Below, in pieces: positions 42,004 to 50,330 of a DNA stretch of 64,000 nucleotides. The notes beneath the pieces were generated by a model that saw only the letters and a list, made by a program, of their open reading frames with translations, was not told where the DNA came from and did no database searches. Numbering within the stretch: the stretch's first letter is position 1; each line of letters begins with the position of its first letter. The stretch covers positions 5,088,501 through 5,152,500 of the forward strand of contig NZ_CP041405.1 in assembly GCF_007066085.1 (NCBI RefSeq). Direction: 5' to 3'. A program made the translations under genes and the position numbers. The stretch comes from Paenibacillus thiaminolyticus. GTDB taxonomy: Bacteria; Bacillota; Bacilli; Paenibacillales; Paenibacillaceae.

Positions 42004-43392
42004 TTGAAAATATCATCCTTACGGTATTTCCTAACTTGCTGCGGACTAGCTGTATTCGGCGTCATGTTATTTCTTCTTCCAGGAACTGCAGAAGCCGGAA
42101 CGGTCTTCCCGTCGAAGCAGATCGATTCCTACGATGTAGAATTGGAGGCGGTTCCGACCTATGTTCCGACTCCGCTGAGCGTCACAGAAGCTACCTACAC
42201 CCAGACCGTCAACCTCGACCCGGCAGTGGCGGAAGTCTCGGTCGATCCGGTTCTGGGCCAATATGCGATTACAGGCAAAACCTACGGCACGACGACCATC
42301 GAATACAAATGGATCACTGCCGAAAATGCAGAACTCGTACATAAGTTCACGGTCACGGTTGATTCTGGCGGGATCGCGCCGCGTGTTAACATTTACGGTC
42401 AGGACAATATCTATTTTCCATTATCCAAGAGCACTACATATGACATAAAATTAAATACTATTTTCTCAGGGAATATGAACTGGGCTTTAAATTCATTTGA
42501 GTATACTGATAAAAATAATCTGTTTCGTCGTGGCTACAACTTTAACGATCCCAACAATTGTTCTTATACGTTAATATATGATGACCGCACAGGTGATACG
42601 AGAATAGAGCTCAAGGTGAAGGATCTGAATGGTTATTACGCATCCTACTTCTTCGACGTCTCAACCAACTGGGATCCCGTCTTTCAGCCGCAGCCGGATA
42701 TGACTCTGATTCAAGGGAAGGAGTCCACCTTGAATTTGAACGACATGCAGGTCTTCACGGACGCAGATGATGACACATTGCATTACACCATCGATCCGGT
42801 AACTGGAGTAACCGCATCCGTTAATGGGGATATGTTGACCATTACGTCCACTATCGACCAGGAGTTCGCGTTGACGATCCGGGCCGATGACGGGCGGAAC
42901 GGGACGGCTTCCGGCGTGCTTCATTTCAAGGCTTGGCGCTCGGAGGAGGTTGGCATTGCAGGTACCTATCCGGAGACGCAGAACATGATCCGATTTACCC
43001 AGGTCGCTCCAGGGAGATACGTGCTCGCTCCCCTCAAACCTACGATGCCTAGCGAGACGGAGCTGCTGGGGTGGATAAATGATGGTACAGCGCGGGCTGC
43101 GGATTCAGACGGGGATCTTGAATTTGCAATCGATGAAATTAATGATTTGAACCAAAAGCTTCCGGCCTTGCAGGCAGACACTTACGGGCTTTATTTCTAT
43201 GACTCTTCTAATATTACTCTCGACAGAGCCGTGCATCTTATCGGCATCGATGTCGTGCGAAGCCAGTTAGAGCAAATCGACCGTGACCATGAAAATAACG
43301 GACTGGATATTATGGATGCCCATAGATGGTTAATGATGTACAATAATACGTATTTCAATGCGAAAGTCATTCTGTCGCTGCTTCCCTCTTAA
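42004..43392 (+). CDS. Secreted protein with cadherin-like domain
   Basis: A 462-residue exported protein. A signal peptide is present (basic MKISSLRY, hydrophobic core, cleavage near GTAEAG). The middle (about 218-315) reads as a cadherin-like/Ig domain: LIQGKESTLNLNDMQVFTDADDDTLHYTI and so on to FALTIRADDGRNGTASG. The first part of the mature protein and the C-terminus (DYGLYF-like acidic region ending VILSLLPS) match no family I know. The part from about 42400 to 42620 is much AT-richer than the rest of the gene. TTG 42004 follows AAAGGAGAAGC. The acidic loops suggest Ca binding. Confidence 0.75.
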   Translation: MKISSLRYFLTCCGLAVFGVMLFLLPGTAEAGTVFPSKQIDSYDVELEAVPTYVPTPLSVTEATYTQTVNLDPAVAEVSVDPVLGQYAITGKTYGTTTIEYKWITAENAELVHKFTVTVDSGGIAPRVNIYGQDNIYFPLSKSTTYDIKLNTIFSGNMNWALNSFEYTDKNNLFRRGYNFNDPNNCSYTLIYDDRTGDTRIELKVKDLNGYYASYFFDVSTNWDPVFQPQPDMTLIQGKESTLNLNDMQVFTDADDDTLHYTIDPVTGVTASVNGDMLTITSTIDQEFALTIRADDGRNGTASGVLHFKAWRSEEVGIAGTYPETQNMIRFTQVAPGRYVLAPLKPTMPSETELLGWINDGTARAADSDGDLEFAIDEINDLNQKLPALQADTYGLYFYDSSNITLDRAVHLIGIDVVRSQLEQIDRDHENNGLDIMDAHRWLMMYNNTYFNAKVILSLLPS

Positions 43393-43418
43393 CATCGGAA
43401 TTGCGCGTCAGGACCTAC

Positions 43419-43444
43419 AGGCTAACCTTAGGGTTGGCCTTTTG
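43419..43444 (+). terminator. Terminator after the cadherin-like gene
   Basis: AGGCTAACC and GGTTGGCCT form a 9-bp stem with one mismatch, then TTTT. Confidence 0.65.
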
Positions 43445-43497
43445 CTATTATGAGCAAAATAAGAGAGATAGATAAAGCGATAGGTGGAGAAGAACGT

Positions 43498-45462
43498 ATG
43501 AACGATGTACGGGAACGCAACGAAGGATGGAGCGCGGCGGCTGCCGGAGCGGCAGCGGGCATACTGCTGTTGACGCTGTGGCTGAACGGCTTATTCTACA
43601 ACCAGGATACTGTCTTGCTATCCGCTCTAATGTGCGCTGCAGCTGGTGCGCTTCTTCTTATGAGGCGCGCAGTTCTCTCCGCTGCCATTCTGCTGCCGCT
43701 CGTTCTCCTGATCGCCTATGGCATCGTCCGTTTCCTCGATCCGGCGAGCGTGCATGGCACTCACATGCAGATGATTCGCTATGCGATGTATACCGGGTGG
43801 GCAGTAGTGATATCCGCGTTATTTTGCCGGCGAACCTCTGACTCATCGTGGACAAAAGGACTGCAAGCTCTCCTCGTCGTTGGCATCATTAACAGCCTGA
43901 GTTCGCTCCTTATGTTGGGCGGTTGGCTGCCTTATGCAGCCGGGGTCATGACAAGCGAGAATGTTGAAATTTCCGCCTGGGGATTCCGCCTGGCTGGATT
44001 CCTGCAATATCCGAACACCCTCGGGGCGGTAACGGGAGCTTTTCTGCTCCTTCAGCTTTATCTTGTTCAGACCGCTTCCGGCTTCCGGGCGCGTACGGCA
44101 GCGCTGCTGCCCGTCCTTCCTCACATGGCCGTCCTGTTATTGACGGAGTCCCGGGGCTCGTGGCTGGTCGTTGCCTTTGTATGGATTGTCGGGCTGCTAT
44201 TTTTGCATAAAAGACGGCGCGCTTCTATTGCGTTTGCCGCCCGTTCGGCAGCCTGGGGCTTCGCCGGGGCTGCGAGCGCCGCTTCCTTGTGGCCGGATCA
44301 TCGCGATATGATTCCGTTAGCCGTGGCGGCGGCCTGGGCGGGATCAATAGGGGGAGAAGCACTGCTTCACCGTCTGCGGCATTCCCGCCGGCCCGGAATC
44401 GTATGCTCGTTCTTGATTGCGGCGGCACCTGCTGTGCTTGGCCTGGTGCTGATGCCACAGGGAGCATCCGAGCGCCTAACCGATCATTATGCGACCGCAG
44501 GCGCGCGGACGCAGTTCTACCGCGATGCGGTGACATTGTGGCGGGAGCATCCATGGTTCGGCGCGGGCGGGGAGGCCTGGCGGCAGCAGTTCGCACGCAT
44601 TCAGAGCGAGCCCTATGTCGGCAAAGAGGTGCACAGCAGCCTTTTCGACCTGCTGCTCGACGTCGGCGTCATCGGAACGGTGCCTGCCCTCATACTGGCC
44701 GCGGCGGCGCTCTATATTGCTTGGCGCCGTCACCGGGGGCTGGCCATGGCTGCGGCCGTGCTCCTGCTGCATAGCGCAGTCGACTTCGACATGGCCTTCG
44801 GCTTCTTCGCACTGCTGCTCCTTGCCTTGCTGGCTCTCGCGGCAGGCGCGAACGAGCCGGGCCATGACAGGCCGCTCAAGCGCCTGAGCCGCACGGCCTC
44901 GCTTCTGCTGGCGCTGCCGCTTGGGGCCGCATGGTTACTTGCGGCTGTGCACGCCGTGGCCCAGCCGCTCGCCGACGCCGACGGCTTGCTGGCGTTGAAG
45001 CTGACGCCAGCCGACACCGAGCTTCGCATCGCGGTGTCACGGACCCTGCCGCCGGAAGAGGCCGCCGCCATGCTCGCGGAAGGCCGCCGCTATGAACGGA
45101 GCGGCTTCGCTCTCTATCGCGAGCTTGCCTTGGCGAGCAGCAGCCTCGGCCGGACAGCGGATGAAGCCGGCTATTGGCGGGAGGCCATCGCCTGCGCCCC
45201 GTTCGACCGCGACTTGCGGACAGAAGCGATTGAACGGCTGGCCGAGCAGGCACGACACGCCGCGCTGACCGGTGACCGCGAGAATGCCAAAATATTGGCG
45301 GCTGCTGCCGAAGACTTGTACCATCGCTATGAAGCCGAGGTAGAGCGCGTCGAAGCGATGCCGAATGTCGCCAATGACAAGCATTTTGCGATGACCGAGG
45401 AGGCCAAACGTGCGCATATGGCTATCGTGCCGCTTCTTGGCTTTACTAATGACCGGCGATGA
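43498..45462 (+). CDS. O-antigen-ligase-like (Wzy_C) polytopic membrane protein with helical C-terminal domain
   Basis: A 654-residue membrane protein. About twelve hydrophobic segments fill residues 10-490, and the Wzy_C ligase segment is recognisable by ARTQFYRDAVTLWREHPWFGAGGEAWRQQF, followed by VGKEVHSSLFDLLLDVGVIG. The last about 150 residues form TPR-like helices (ALYRELALASSSLGRTADEAGYW and so on). Such proteins transfer or polymerise oligosaccharides on the outer face of the membrane. No other polysaccharide genes adjoin it. The ATG at 43498 has AGGTGGAGAAG ahead; the in-frame ATG at 43450 does not. Confidence 0.8.
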   Translation: MNDVRERNEGWSAAAAGAAAGILLLTLWLNGLFYNQDTVLLSALMCAAAGALLLMRRAVLSAAILLPLVLLIAYGIVRFLDPASVHGTHMQMIRYAMYTGWAVVISALFCRRTSDSSWTKGLQALLVVGIINSLSSLLMLGGWLPYAAGVMTSENVEISAWGFRLAGFLQYPNTLGAVTGAFLLLQLYLVQTASGFRARTAALLPVLPHMAVLLLTESRGSWLVVAFVWIVGLLFLHKRRRASIAFAARSAAWGFAGAASAASLWPDHRDMIPLAVAAAWAGSIGGEALLHRLRHSRRPGIVCSFLIAAAPAVLGLVLMPQGASERLTDHYATAGARTQFYRDAVTLWREHPWFGAGGEAWRQQFARIQSEPYVGKEVHSSLFDLLLDVGVIGTVPALILAAAALYIAWRRHRGLAMAAAVLLLHSAVDFDMAFGFFALLLLALLALAAGANEPGHDRPLKRLSRTASLLLALPLGAAWLLAAVHAVAQPLADADGLLALKLTPADTELRIAVSRTLPPEEAAAMLAEGRRYERSGFALYRELALASSSLGRTADEAGYWREAIACAPFDRDLRTEAIERLAEQARHAALTGDRENAKILAAAAEDLYHRYEAEVERVEAMPNVANDKHFAMTEEAKRAHMAIVPLLGFTNDRR

Positions 45463-45554
45463 TTCCGCCTGCAATCGTAGGAGGGGATTATCGGCCGGTT
45501 ATTTTTTGACTGTTTTCTCATATGATGTGTCGAATCCGAAACATGTGCTGTAGA

Positions 45555-45584
45555 GCTCTTTGATCCACTCTCCCTTTTACTCAG
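45555..45584 (-). repeat. Dispersed repeat copy (minus)
   Basis: The complement reads CTGAGTAAAAGGGAGAGTGG then ATCAAAGAGC, 26 of 30 positions as at 4515-4544. Confidence 0.7.
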
Positions 45585-45686
45585 AAAAAGAAAATGCTAA
45601 ATTCCCGATAGGCTATTCTCACGCTAATCTTCCTTATATATTGATATTGCTTACTGAGCCAAGTGCCGCTTCTCGCACGACCGAGC

Positions 45687-45714
45687 CTGAGTCAATGGGA
45701 GACCGAGCAAAAGG
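45687..45714 (+). repeat. Dispersed repeat copy (plus)
   Basis: CTGAGTCAATGGGAGACCGA then GCAAAAGG. Confidence 0.8.
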
Positions 45715-45740
45715 CCCGCGAACCCGCTTGCATACCGCGT

Positions 45741-45768
45741 CTGAGTCAATGGGAGACCGGCCAAAAGA
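45741..45768 (+). repeat. Dispersed repeat copy (plus)
   Basis: CTGAGTCAATGGGAGACCGG then CCAAAAGA, 54 bp after the previous copy. Confidence 0.8.
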
Positions 45769-45815
45769 GAAGACAGAGCCTCCTTGTCCAATCCCAGATA
45801 AATATCGATTAAAGA

Positions 45816-45842
45816 ACCGGGGGCGGCGCCCTCCGGTTTTTT
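45816..45842. terminator. Bidirectional hairpin terminator
   Basis: AACCGGGGGC and GCCCTCCGGTT form a stem around a GC loop, with TTTTTT on the plus strand. It closes the minus-strand dehydrogenase gene as well. Confidence 0.7.
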
Positions 45843-45846
45843 CGTG

Positions 45847-46800
45847 TCAGTATTGGCGGTCGTAATCGACAAGATTGCGGGCGGGGGAGCCCGTCTCGAG
45901 GTAAGCAGCCAGATTTTCGAGGAATAATGCCGTGACTCTTTCCTTAAGACGGTCGGTATTCCCTCCGGTATGCGGCGTGATGATTACGTTGTCCAGTGAC
46001 CAGAGGGGATGATCTTCCGGCAGCGGCTCGGTCTCGAACACGTCCAGGCCCGCGCCGGCCAGATGGCCATTCGTCAAGGCCTGGACGAGCGCATCGGTGC
46101 GGACCGACGCGCCGCGGCCGATGTTCACGAAGAAGGCGCCTTGCTTCATGGCGGCAAAGCGGGCTTCGTCGAACAGGCCGTCCGTCTCCGTAGTCTTCGG
46201 GAGCACGTTGACAATGACGTCGCTGGCGGCAAGCGCCTCGTCCAGCTTGTCCGGTGTAAGGACGGCATCGACATGCTCTGCCGGGCGAGCGGTCCGGCGC
46301 ACGCCGATGACGCGCATGCCGAAGGCTTGGGCCAGGCGGGCGATCTCGGTGCCGATGCTGCCGAGTCCGATAACGGCCATCGTGCGGCCGTTCAGCTCGG
46401 TGAAGCGGCCTGCCTTATCCCAATGGCGGCGTGTCTGGTTGCGAATCGCGCGCGGCAGCTCGCGCGTGAAGGCGAGCAGCATGGCGAACACTGTCTCGGC
46501 CATCGGGACGGGATGGACCCCGCTCGCGGTGGTCAGCATAACCTCCCCCTCCTTAAGCTTCCCGAACGGCATATAATCGGCTCCGGATGACCATAATTGG
46601 ATCCAGCGCAGCTTGCTTCCGGCCGCCAGTCCTGTCTCTTCAACCGCATCGCACCAGCCGAATATCACTTCGGCATCGCGGAATTCGGCCGGATCCAGAT
46701 CCTTCGGCCGCCCGAAGATGAGATGCCAATCCGGCGCCGCAGCCCGGATGCCGGCTTCCTGCTCAGGCGCCAGTCCGTGCAAACATATCATTTTACGCAC
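45847..46800 (-). CDS. D-2-hydroxyacid dehydrogenase
   Basis: A 317-residue NAD-dependent enzyme that reduces 2-oxo acids to D-hydroxy acids. The Rossmann motif is VIGLGSIGTEIARLAQAFG. Catalytic residues lie in FVNIGRGASVRTDAL (Arg), GLDVFETEPLPEDHPLW (Glu) and VIITPHTGG (His). The substrate is not predictable; phosphoglycerate, glyoxylate and lactate dehydrogenases share these motifs. GTG 46800 has AAAGGAGGACAAGC ahead, so it is preferred to the ATG 12 bases later and to the longer frame to 46842. It diverges from the LLM-type gene at 46964, the two sharing a 160-bp promoter region. Confidence 0.9.
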   Translation of the reverse strand: MRKMICLHGLAPEQEAGIRAAAPDWHLIFGRPKDLDPAEFRDAEVIFGWCDAVEETGLAAGSKLRWIQLWSSGADYMPFGKLKEGEVMLTTASGVHPVPMAETVFAMLLAFTRELPRAIRNQTRRHWDKAGRFTELNGRTMAVIGLGSIGTEIARLAQAFGMRVIGVRRTARPAEHVDAVLTPDKLDEALAASDVIVNVLPKTTETDGLFDEARFAAMKQGAFFVNIGRGASVRTDALVQALTNGHLAGAGLDVFETEPLPEDHPLWSLDNVIITPHTGGNTDRLKERVTALFLENLAAYLETGSPARNLVDYDRQY

Positions 46801-46963
46801 AGCTTGTCCTCCTTTATCATCACATATCTCTTCTTCAAACATTCCCCGTTTCGAGGGGGATTTCCTCTTTTACCCGAAATAAGCTACTATATAACGTATA
46901 ACGGCTATGGAAACCATAGCAATTGCATAGGTTCTACTCCATACGAGTAAGGAGGCCCGCGAT

Positions 46964-47974
46964 ATGAACATCGGAATTCTTGATCAATCCCCTATACTGC
47001 CAGGCGAGAATGCGACCGACGCATTCCGGCACACGCTGGAGCTAGCCGCGCATGCCGATCGGCTTGGCTTCAGCCGATATTGGGTGTCCGAGCATCACGA
47101 TGCAACCGGGCTGGCCGGTTCCTCTCCGGAAGTGCTGATTGCCTCGATTGCGGCCCATACGAAGCGGATTCGGGTCGGCTCCGGCGGCGTGCTGCTTCCG
47201 CATTACAGTCCGTACAAGGTGGCTGAAAATTTCCACGTGCTGGCGGCGCTCTATCCCGGGCGGATTGATCTCGGCATCGGACGCGCTCCGGGGGGGATGC
47301 CGCTCGCGACGCGGGCCCTCCGCTATGGCCGGCCTGCGGATTATGAGAACACCTTCGACAGGGCGCTCTCGGATCTTGGCGGCTTCCTGAAGCATGACCT
47401 GCCTGCGGAGCATCCGCTGCACGGTCTGAAGGCGACGCCGATCCCCGAGCAGGCGCCTGAAGTATGGCTGCTTGGTTCGAGCGGCTATAGCGGAAGGAAG
47501 GCTGCGGAAATGGGGGCTTCGTTCTCGTTCGCCCACTTCATTAACGGGGAAGGCGGAGAGGAGGTCGTCCGCGCTTATTATGATGCGTTCCGCCCCGGGC
47601 CGCTCGGCGACAAGCCGCGAGCGAACGCTTGCATCATTGTTATCTGCGCCGATTCGGATGAGGAAGCGGAGAGGCTGGCAACTTCCGTAGATTTGCGGCT
47701 GCTGCTGCTCGATCGGGGGGATTCGAGGGCAACGTTCGTCTCTCCGGAGGAAGCGGCGGCCTTTCCCTATACAGAGTGGGATCGAGATCGGATCCGGTAC
47801 AATCGCGGCCGGATGATTGTCGGCGGACCGGATAAGGTGAAGCGGGACTTGGAGGCATTTGCGGAGCGGTACGGTATTGATGAGGTGATCGCCATGACGG
47901 TGACGTATGACTTCGAGGCGAGGCTCCGATCGTATGAACTGCTCGGGGAGATGTTCCACCCGCATAGGGAATAA
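46964..47974 (+). CDS. LLM-class flavin-dependent oxidoreductase
   Basis: A 336-residue luciferase-like monooxygenase of the Bacillus YhbW/YtmO-like group, requiring reduced flavin. The start reads MNIGILDQSPILPGENATDA. SRYWVSEHHDATGLAGSSPE is the diagnostic first block, followed by IRVGSGGVLLPHYSPYKVAE and GRIDLGIGRAPGG. The C-terminal VGGPDKVKRDLEAFAERYG closes the family. GTAAGGAGGCCCGC precedes ATG 46964. It is divergent from the hydroxyacid dehydrogenase gene. The substrate is not known. Confidence 0.9.
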   Translation: MNIGILDQSPILPGENATDAFRHTLELAAHADRLGFSRYWVSEHHDATGLAGSSPEVLIASIAAHTKRIRVGSGGVLLPHYSPYKVAENFHVLAALYPGRIDLGIGRAPGGMPLATRALRYGRPADYENTFDRALSDLGGFLKHDLPAEHPLHGLKATPIPEQAPEVWLLGSSGYSGRKAAEMGASFSFAHFINGEGGEEVVRAYYDAFRPGPLGDKPRANACIIVICADSDEEAERLATSVDLRLLLLDRGDSRATFVSPEEAAAFPYTEWDRDRIRYNRGRMIVGGPDKVKRDLEAFAERYGIDEVIAMTVTYDFEARLRSYELLGEMFHPHRE

Positions 47975-48010
47975 GCCGGTTCGCATCGGGCGGCCGGCTG
48001 TTCGAGCTGC

Positions 48011-48322
48011 CTATCCGCCGAAGGCTTGGCGGAAGCTGGCGGAGAGCTTCTTCGCATCGACCTCCCATAGGGCGGCAAGCTCCTCGCATACGGCTTCGTC
48101 CCACCAGTCTGACAGCTTCTTGCGGTTGGCGTGATTTTCGTGAATCCATATCAGATTGCCAATTACTTTGCGGTAATAGAGCTCTTCGCCTTCCTTCCGT
48201 TTGTCTTCAGGAATCCAGGCATTCATGCGCTTGATCGTGCGATACAGCTCGTTGCTGCAAGCCCGGCGGATGCCCCGGGCGGTAGGCAGGGCAGCGGTGT
48301 GGCGCTGTCTCGGTGTCTTCAT
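48011..48322 (-). CDS. Small conserved-looking protein of unknown function
   Basis: A 103-residue soluble basic protein. It reads MKTPRQRHTAALPTARGIRR, then MNAWIPEDKRKEGEELYYRK, IHENHANRKKLSDWWDEAV and a short amphipathic C-terminal helix. I have a memory of Paenibacillus proteins with this opening but no function. There is no metal or nucleotide motif that I recognise. GGGGCCAACAGCC offers only a weak ribosome-binding site. It lies between the LLM-type gene and the cupredoxin gene on the opposite strand. Confidence 0.6.
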   Translation of the reverse strand: MKTPRQRHTAALPTARGIRRACSNELYRTIKRMNAWIPEDKRKEGEELYYRKVIGNLIWIHENHANRKKLSDWWDEAVCEELAALWEVDAKKLSASFRQAFGG

Positions 48323-48400
48323 GGCTGTTGGCCCCTTTTCATCAGGTTGTGTTATACCATATGCAGGATGGGGGCCCGCTGCCAGAAAGATCTCCTGCCG

Positions 48401-48853
48401 CTAATCTACCACGATGTACCCGATCATCGGACCGTTGTTGGCCGCATCGGCATGCGTCGTGCAGACGATGCGGTAAATCCCTTCCTTCGCGGTGAACCGA
48501 ATGATCGTCTCCTTGTTTTTTTCGATTGTGCCGGAGATACCCAGCCCTTCAATCACGAAATCATGGCGGTGCCCGTTCACGCCCCGGATACGAAGCTCGA
48601 CGCGCTCGCCTTCGCTCGCGTTCAATGTACCGGGAGCAAATTGATATGCTTCGATCTCGGTTCCGTCTTCAAGGGTGGACTTGAATTCGCCCGTCACCAT
48701 ATGCAGGATGCGGGTCTCTTGGGGGGCGGCTTGCGCAGCCTGCTCCATCCGTATTGATTCGTACCGCCAGAAGGCGGCGCCGACCATGATGGCAGCGATG
48801 GCGAGCAAGCCGATGCGCCATTGCTTAGGGGTGATGACCCAGAAATTAGCCAT
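48401..48853 (-). CDS. Membrane-anchored cupredoxin (type 1 copper) protein
   Basis: A 150-residue protein with an N-terminal membrane anchor (IGLLAIAAIMVGAAFW, about 14-29) and an outer cupredoxin domain. Candidate copper ligands are His95 or His97 in GHRHDFVIEG, Cys131 and His134 in VCTTHADAANNG, and Met143 in PMIGYIVVD, the mononuclear blue-copper set rather than the two-Cys CuA set of oxidase subunit II. GAGGAGGTTCACATC precedes ATG 48853. It may carry electrons or handle copper at the membrane; no cytochrome oxidase gene adjoins it. It diverges from the DedA gene. Confidence 0.82.
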   Translation of the reverse strand: MANFWVITPKQWRIGLLAIAAIMVGAAFWRYESIRMEQAAQAAPQETRILHMVTGEFKSTLEDGTEIEAYQFAPGTLNASEGERVELRIRGVNGHRHDFVIEGLGISGTIEKNKETIIRFTAKEGIYRIVCTTHADAANNGPMIGYIVVD

Positions 48854-49053
48854 AGATGTGAACCTCCTCGACATGTATTCGGAAAGCTTGGAGTACGCAA
48901 AATCGGTGTAAGAGAGCGAAAGTGGCCATGCTGTCCAGCTAGTCCATATGTATGCCGGAGAGGGCGGTAACATGAGCCCTGCCGGTTGATTGCTTTAGGG
49001 TCATGTCTCATCGTATGATAGAATATACTGATAGCAAAAAGAGGAGATGGGAC

Positions 49054-49665
49054 ATGGAATTTTTGCACCAAATTGTGACTACACTTTTGCATTGGGTGCA
49101 GCAATTGGGAGAATGGGGAATCATGCTTGGCCTGATGATAGAGGTTATTCCGAGTGAGATTGTACTTGCCTATGGAGGTTATCTCGTCTCGATTCAACAG
49201 ATTACCTTTGTGGAAGCGGTCATCTTCGGCGTCATCGGCGGGGTTATTGCTCAACTGTTCGTCTATTGGATCGGCAGATATGGGGGAAGACCTGTGCTTG
49301 AACGGTATGGCAAATACATTCTCATCCAGCCGCATCATATTGCGAAATCGGAAGAATGGTTCCAAAAATATGGGACAGGCGTTATCTTCACGGCCCGGTT
49401 CGTTCCTGTCGTACGGCATGCCATCTCCATTCCGGCGGGCATCTCCAAAATGAATGTGTGGCGATTCACGATCCTGACGACGCTGGCGGTCATCCCGTGG
49501 ACGATATTGTTTGTTTATTTAGGCTTCGTGCTGGGCGATAAATGGGAGCAAATCAACGACGTGGCCGGCCAATGGGTCAAGCCGTTCATTCTCGTTGCCC
49601 TGGCGCTGTTTATCGTGTATGTTGTCATTAAATATACGTATGCCAAAAAGAAAGCGGGGAAATGA
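49054..49665 (+). CDS. DedA-family (VTT/SNARE-associated) membrane protein
   Basis: A 203-residue membrane protein of the DedA family, some members of which flip undecaprenyl phosphate or phospholipids. The family blocks are present: IPSEIVLAYGGYL, the polar re-entrant stretch GGVIAQLFVYWIGRYGGRP, and FTARFVPVVRHAISIPAGISKM. Five or so membrane segments are predicted. ATG 49054 has AGAGGAGATGGG ahead of it, so the longer frame from 49003 is not used. The thioredoxin-like gene begins about 3 bp after its stop, indicating cotranscription. Confidence 0.9.
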   Translation: MEFLHQIVTTLLHWVQQLGEWGIMLGLMIEVIPSEIVLAYGGYLVSIQQITFVEAVIFGVIGGVIAQLFVYWIGRYGGRPVLERYGKYILIQPHHIAKSEEWFQKYGTGVIFTARFVPVVRHAISIPAGISKMNVWRFTILTTLAVIPWTILFVYLGFVLGDKWEQINDVAGQWVKPFILVALALFIVYVVIKYTYAKKKAGK

Positions 49666-49667
49666 AT

Positions 49668-50234
49668 ATGGCCAAGCGCGTAGCCGGCGTAATGGGAAAA
49701 GGAATTCGGCCCCAAGCCTTTGTGGACGGGATGCAAAAGAACAAGGAGGCCTTCGTCTCTTGGTATGACCAATTTGCATGGGCGGATGAAGAGGACAAAT
49801 CTTTCTTCGAGTCGCTGCAATACCGCGACGACCTGCGCTGCCTTATCCTGGCGGCGGATTGGTGCGGCGATGTCGTCCGCAACGTGCCGGTCGTCTTCCG
49901 TGCGATGGAAGCGGCACAGATCGAGACGGAAGTGCTGATTATGGAGCAGTTCCCGGAGACGATGGATCATTTCCTTACGATGGGCGGGCGTTCGGTGCCG
50001 GTTGTCATCTTCGCGGATACCGGCGGGCATGTTCTCGGCCAGTGGGGACCGCGCCCGAGCGATGTGCAGGCGCATATGATCCGCTTCAAGCAGGAGAATC
50101 CGGACCGGGAAGCGCCGGACTATCCCGACAAACTGAAAGCGGTAAGACAGCAAATGATGGAAACGTACGGCGAAGGCACGGGATACCAGACACGCATCGT
50201 GCGCGAGCTCAAAGAGCTTCTGTCTTCTTTTTGA
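49668..50234 (+). CDS. Thioredoxin-family protein lacking the second active-site Cys
   Basis: A 188-residue soluble thioredoxin-fold protein. The active-site segment reads LAADWCGDVVRNVP, so the usual WCGPC is WCGDV and only one cysteine (about residue 66) remains. The cis-Pro block GGRSVPVVIFAD is intact. Similar Bacillus proteins (thioredoxin-like YbdE/YtpP types) act as thiol regulators or bacillithiol-exchangers with a single Cys; that role is inferred. ATG 49668 lies eight bases after GGGG; ATG 49662 overlaps the DedA stop and is too near the site. Confidence 0.8.
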   Translation: MAKRVAGVMGKGIRPQAFVDGMQKNKEAFVSWYDQFAWADEEDKSFFESLQYRDDLRCLILAADWCGDVVRNVPVVFRAMEAAQIETEVLIMEQFPETMDHFLTMGGRSVPVVIFADTGGHVLGQWGPRPSDVQAHMIRFKQENPDREAPDYPDKLKAVRQQMMETYGEGTGYQTRIVRELKELLSSF

Positions 50235-50330
50235 CATCAAGCTACGTTCAACAAGTCAACCTTTCCCAAAAGTGAAACCTATGTTTGCGGTCGACTTCGC
50301 GAATAACTTTAACAAAGGCGGTGTTCTTCT

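Larger units (their letters stand above)
45463..45810. other. Gene-free spacer with dispersed repeats
   Basis: No gene is supported. It carries one minus and two plus copies of the dispersed CTGAGTCAATGGGAGA repeat, in the same arrangement as in the 4.5-5.0 kb spacer (minus copy first, then plus copies). Confidence 0.7.
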
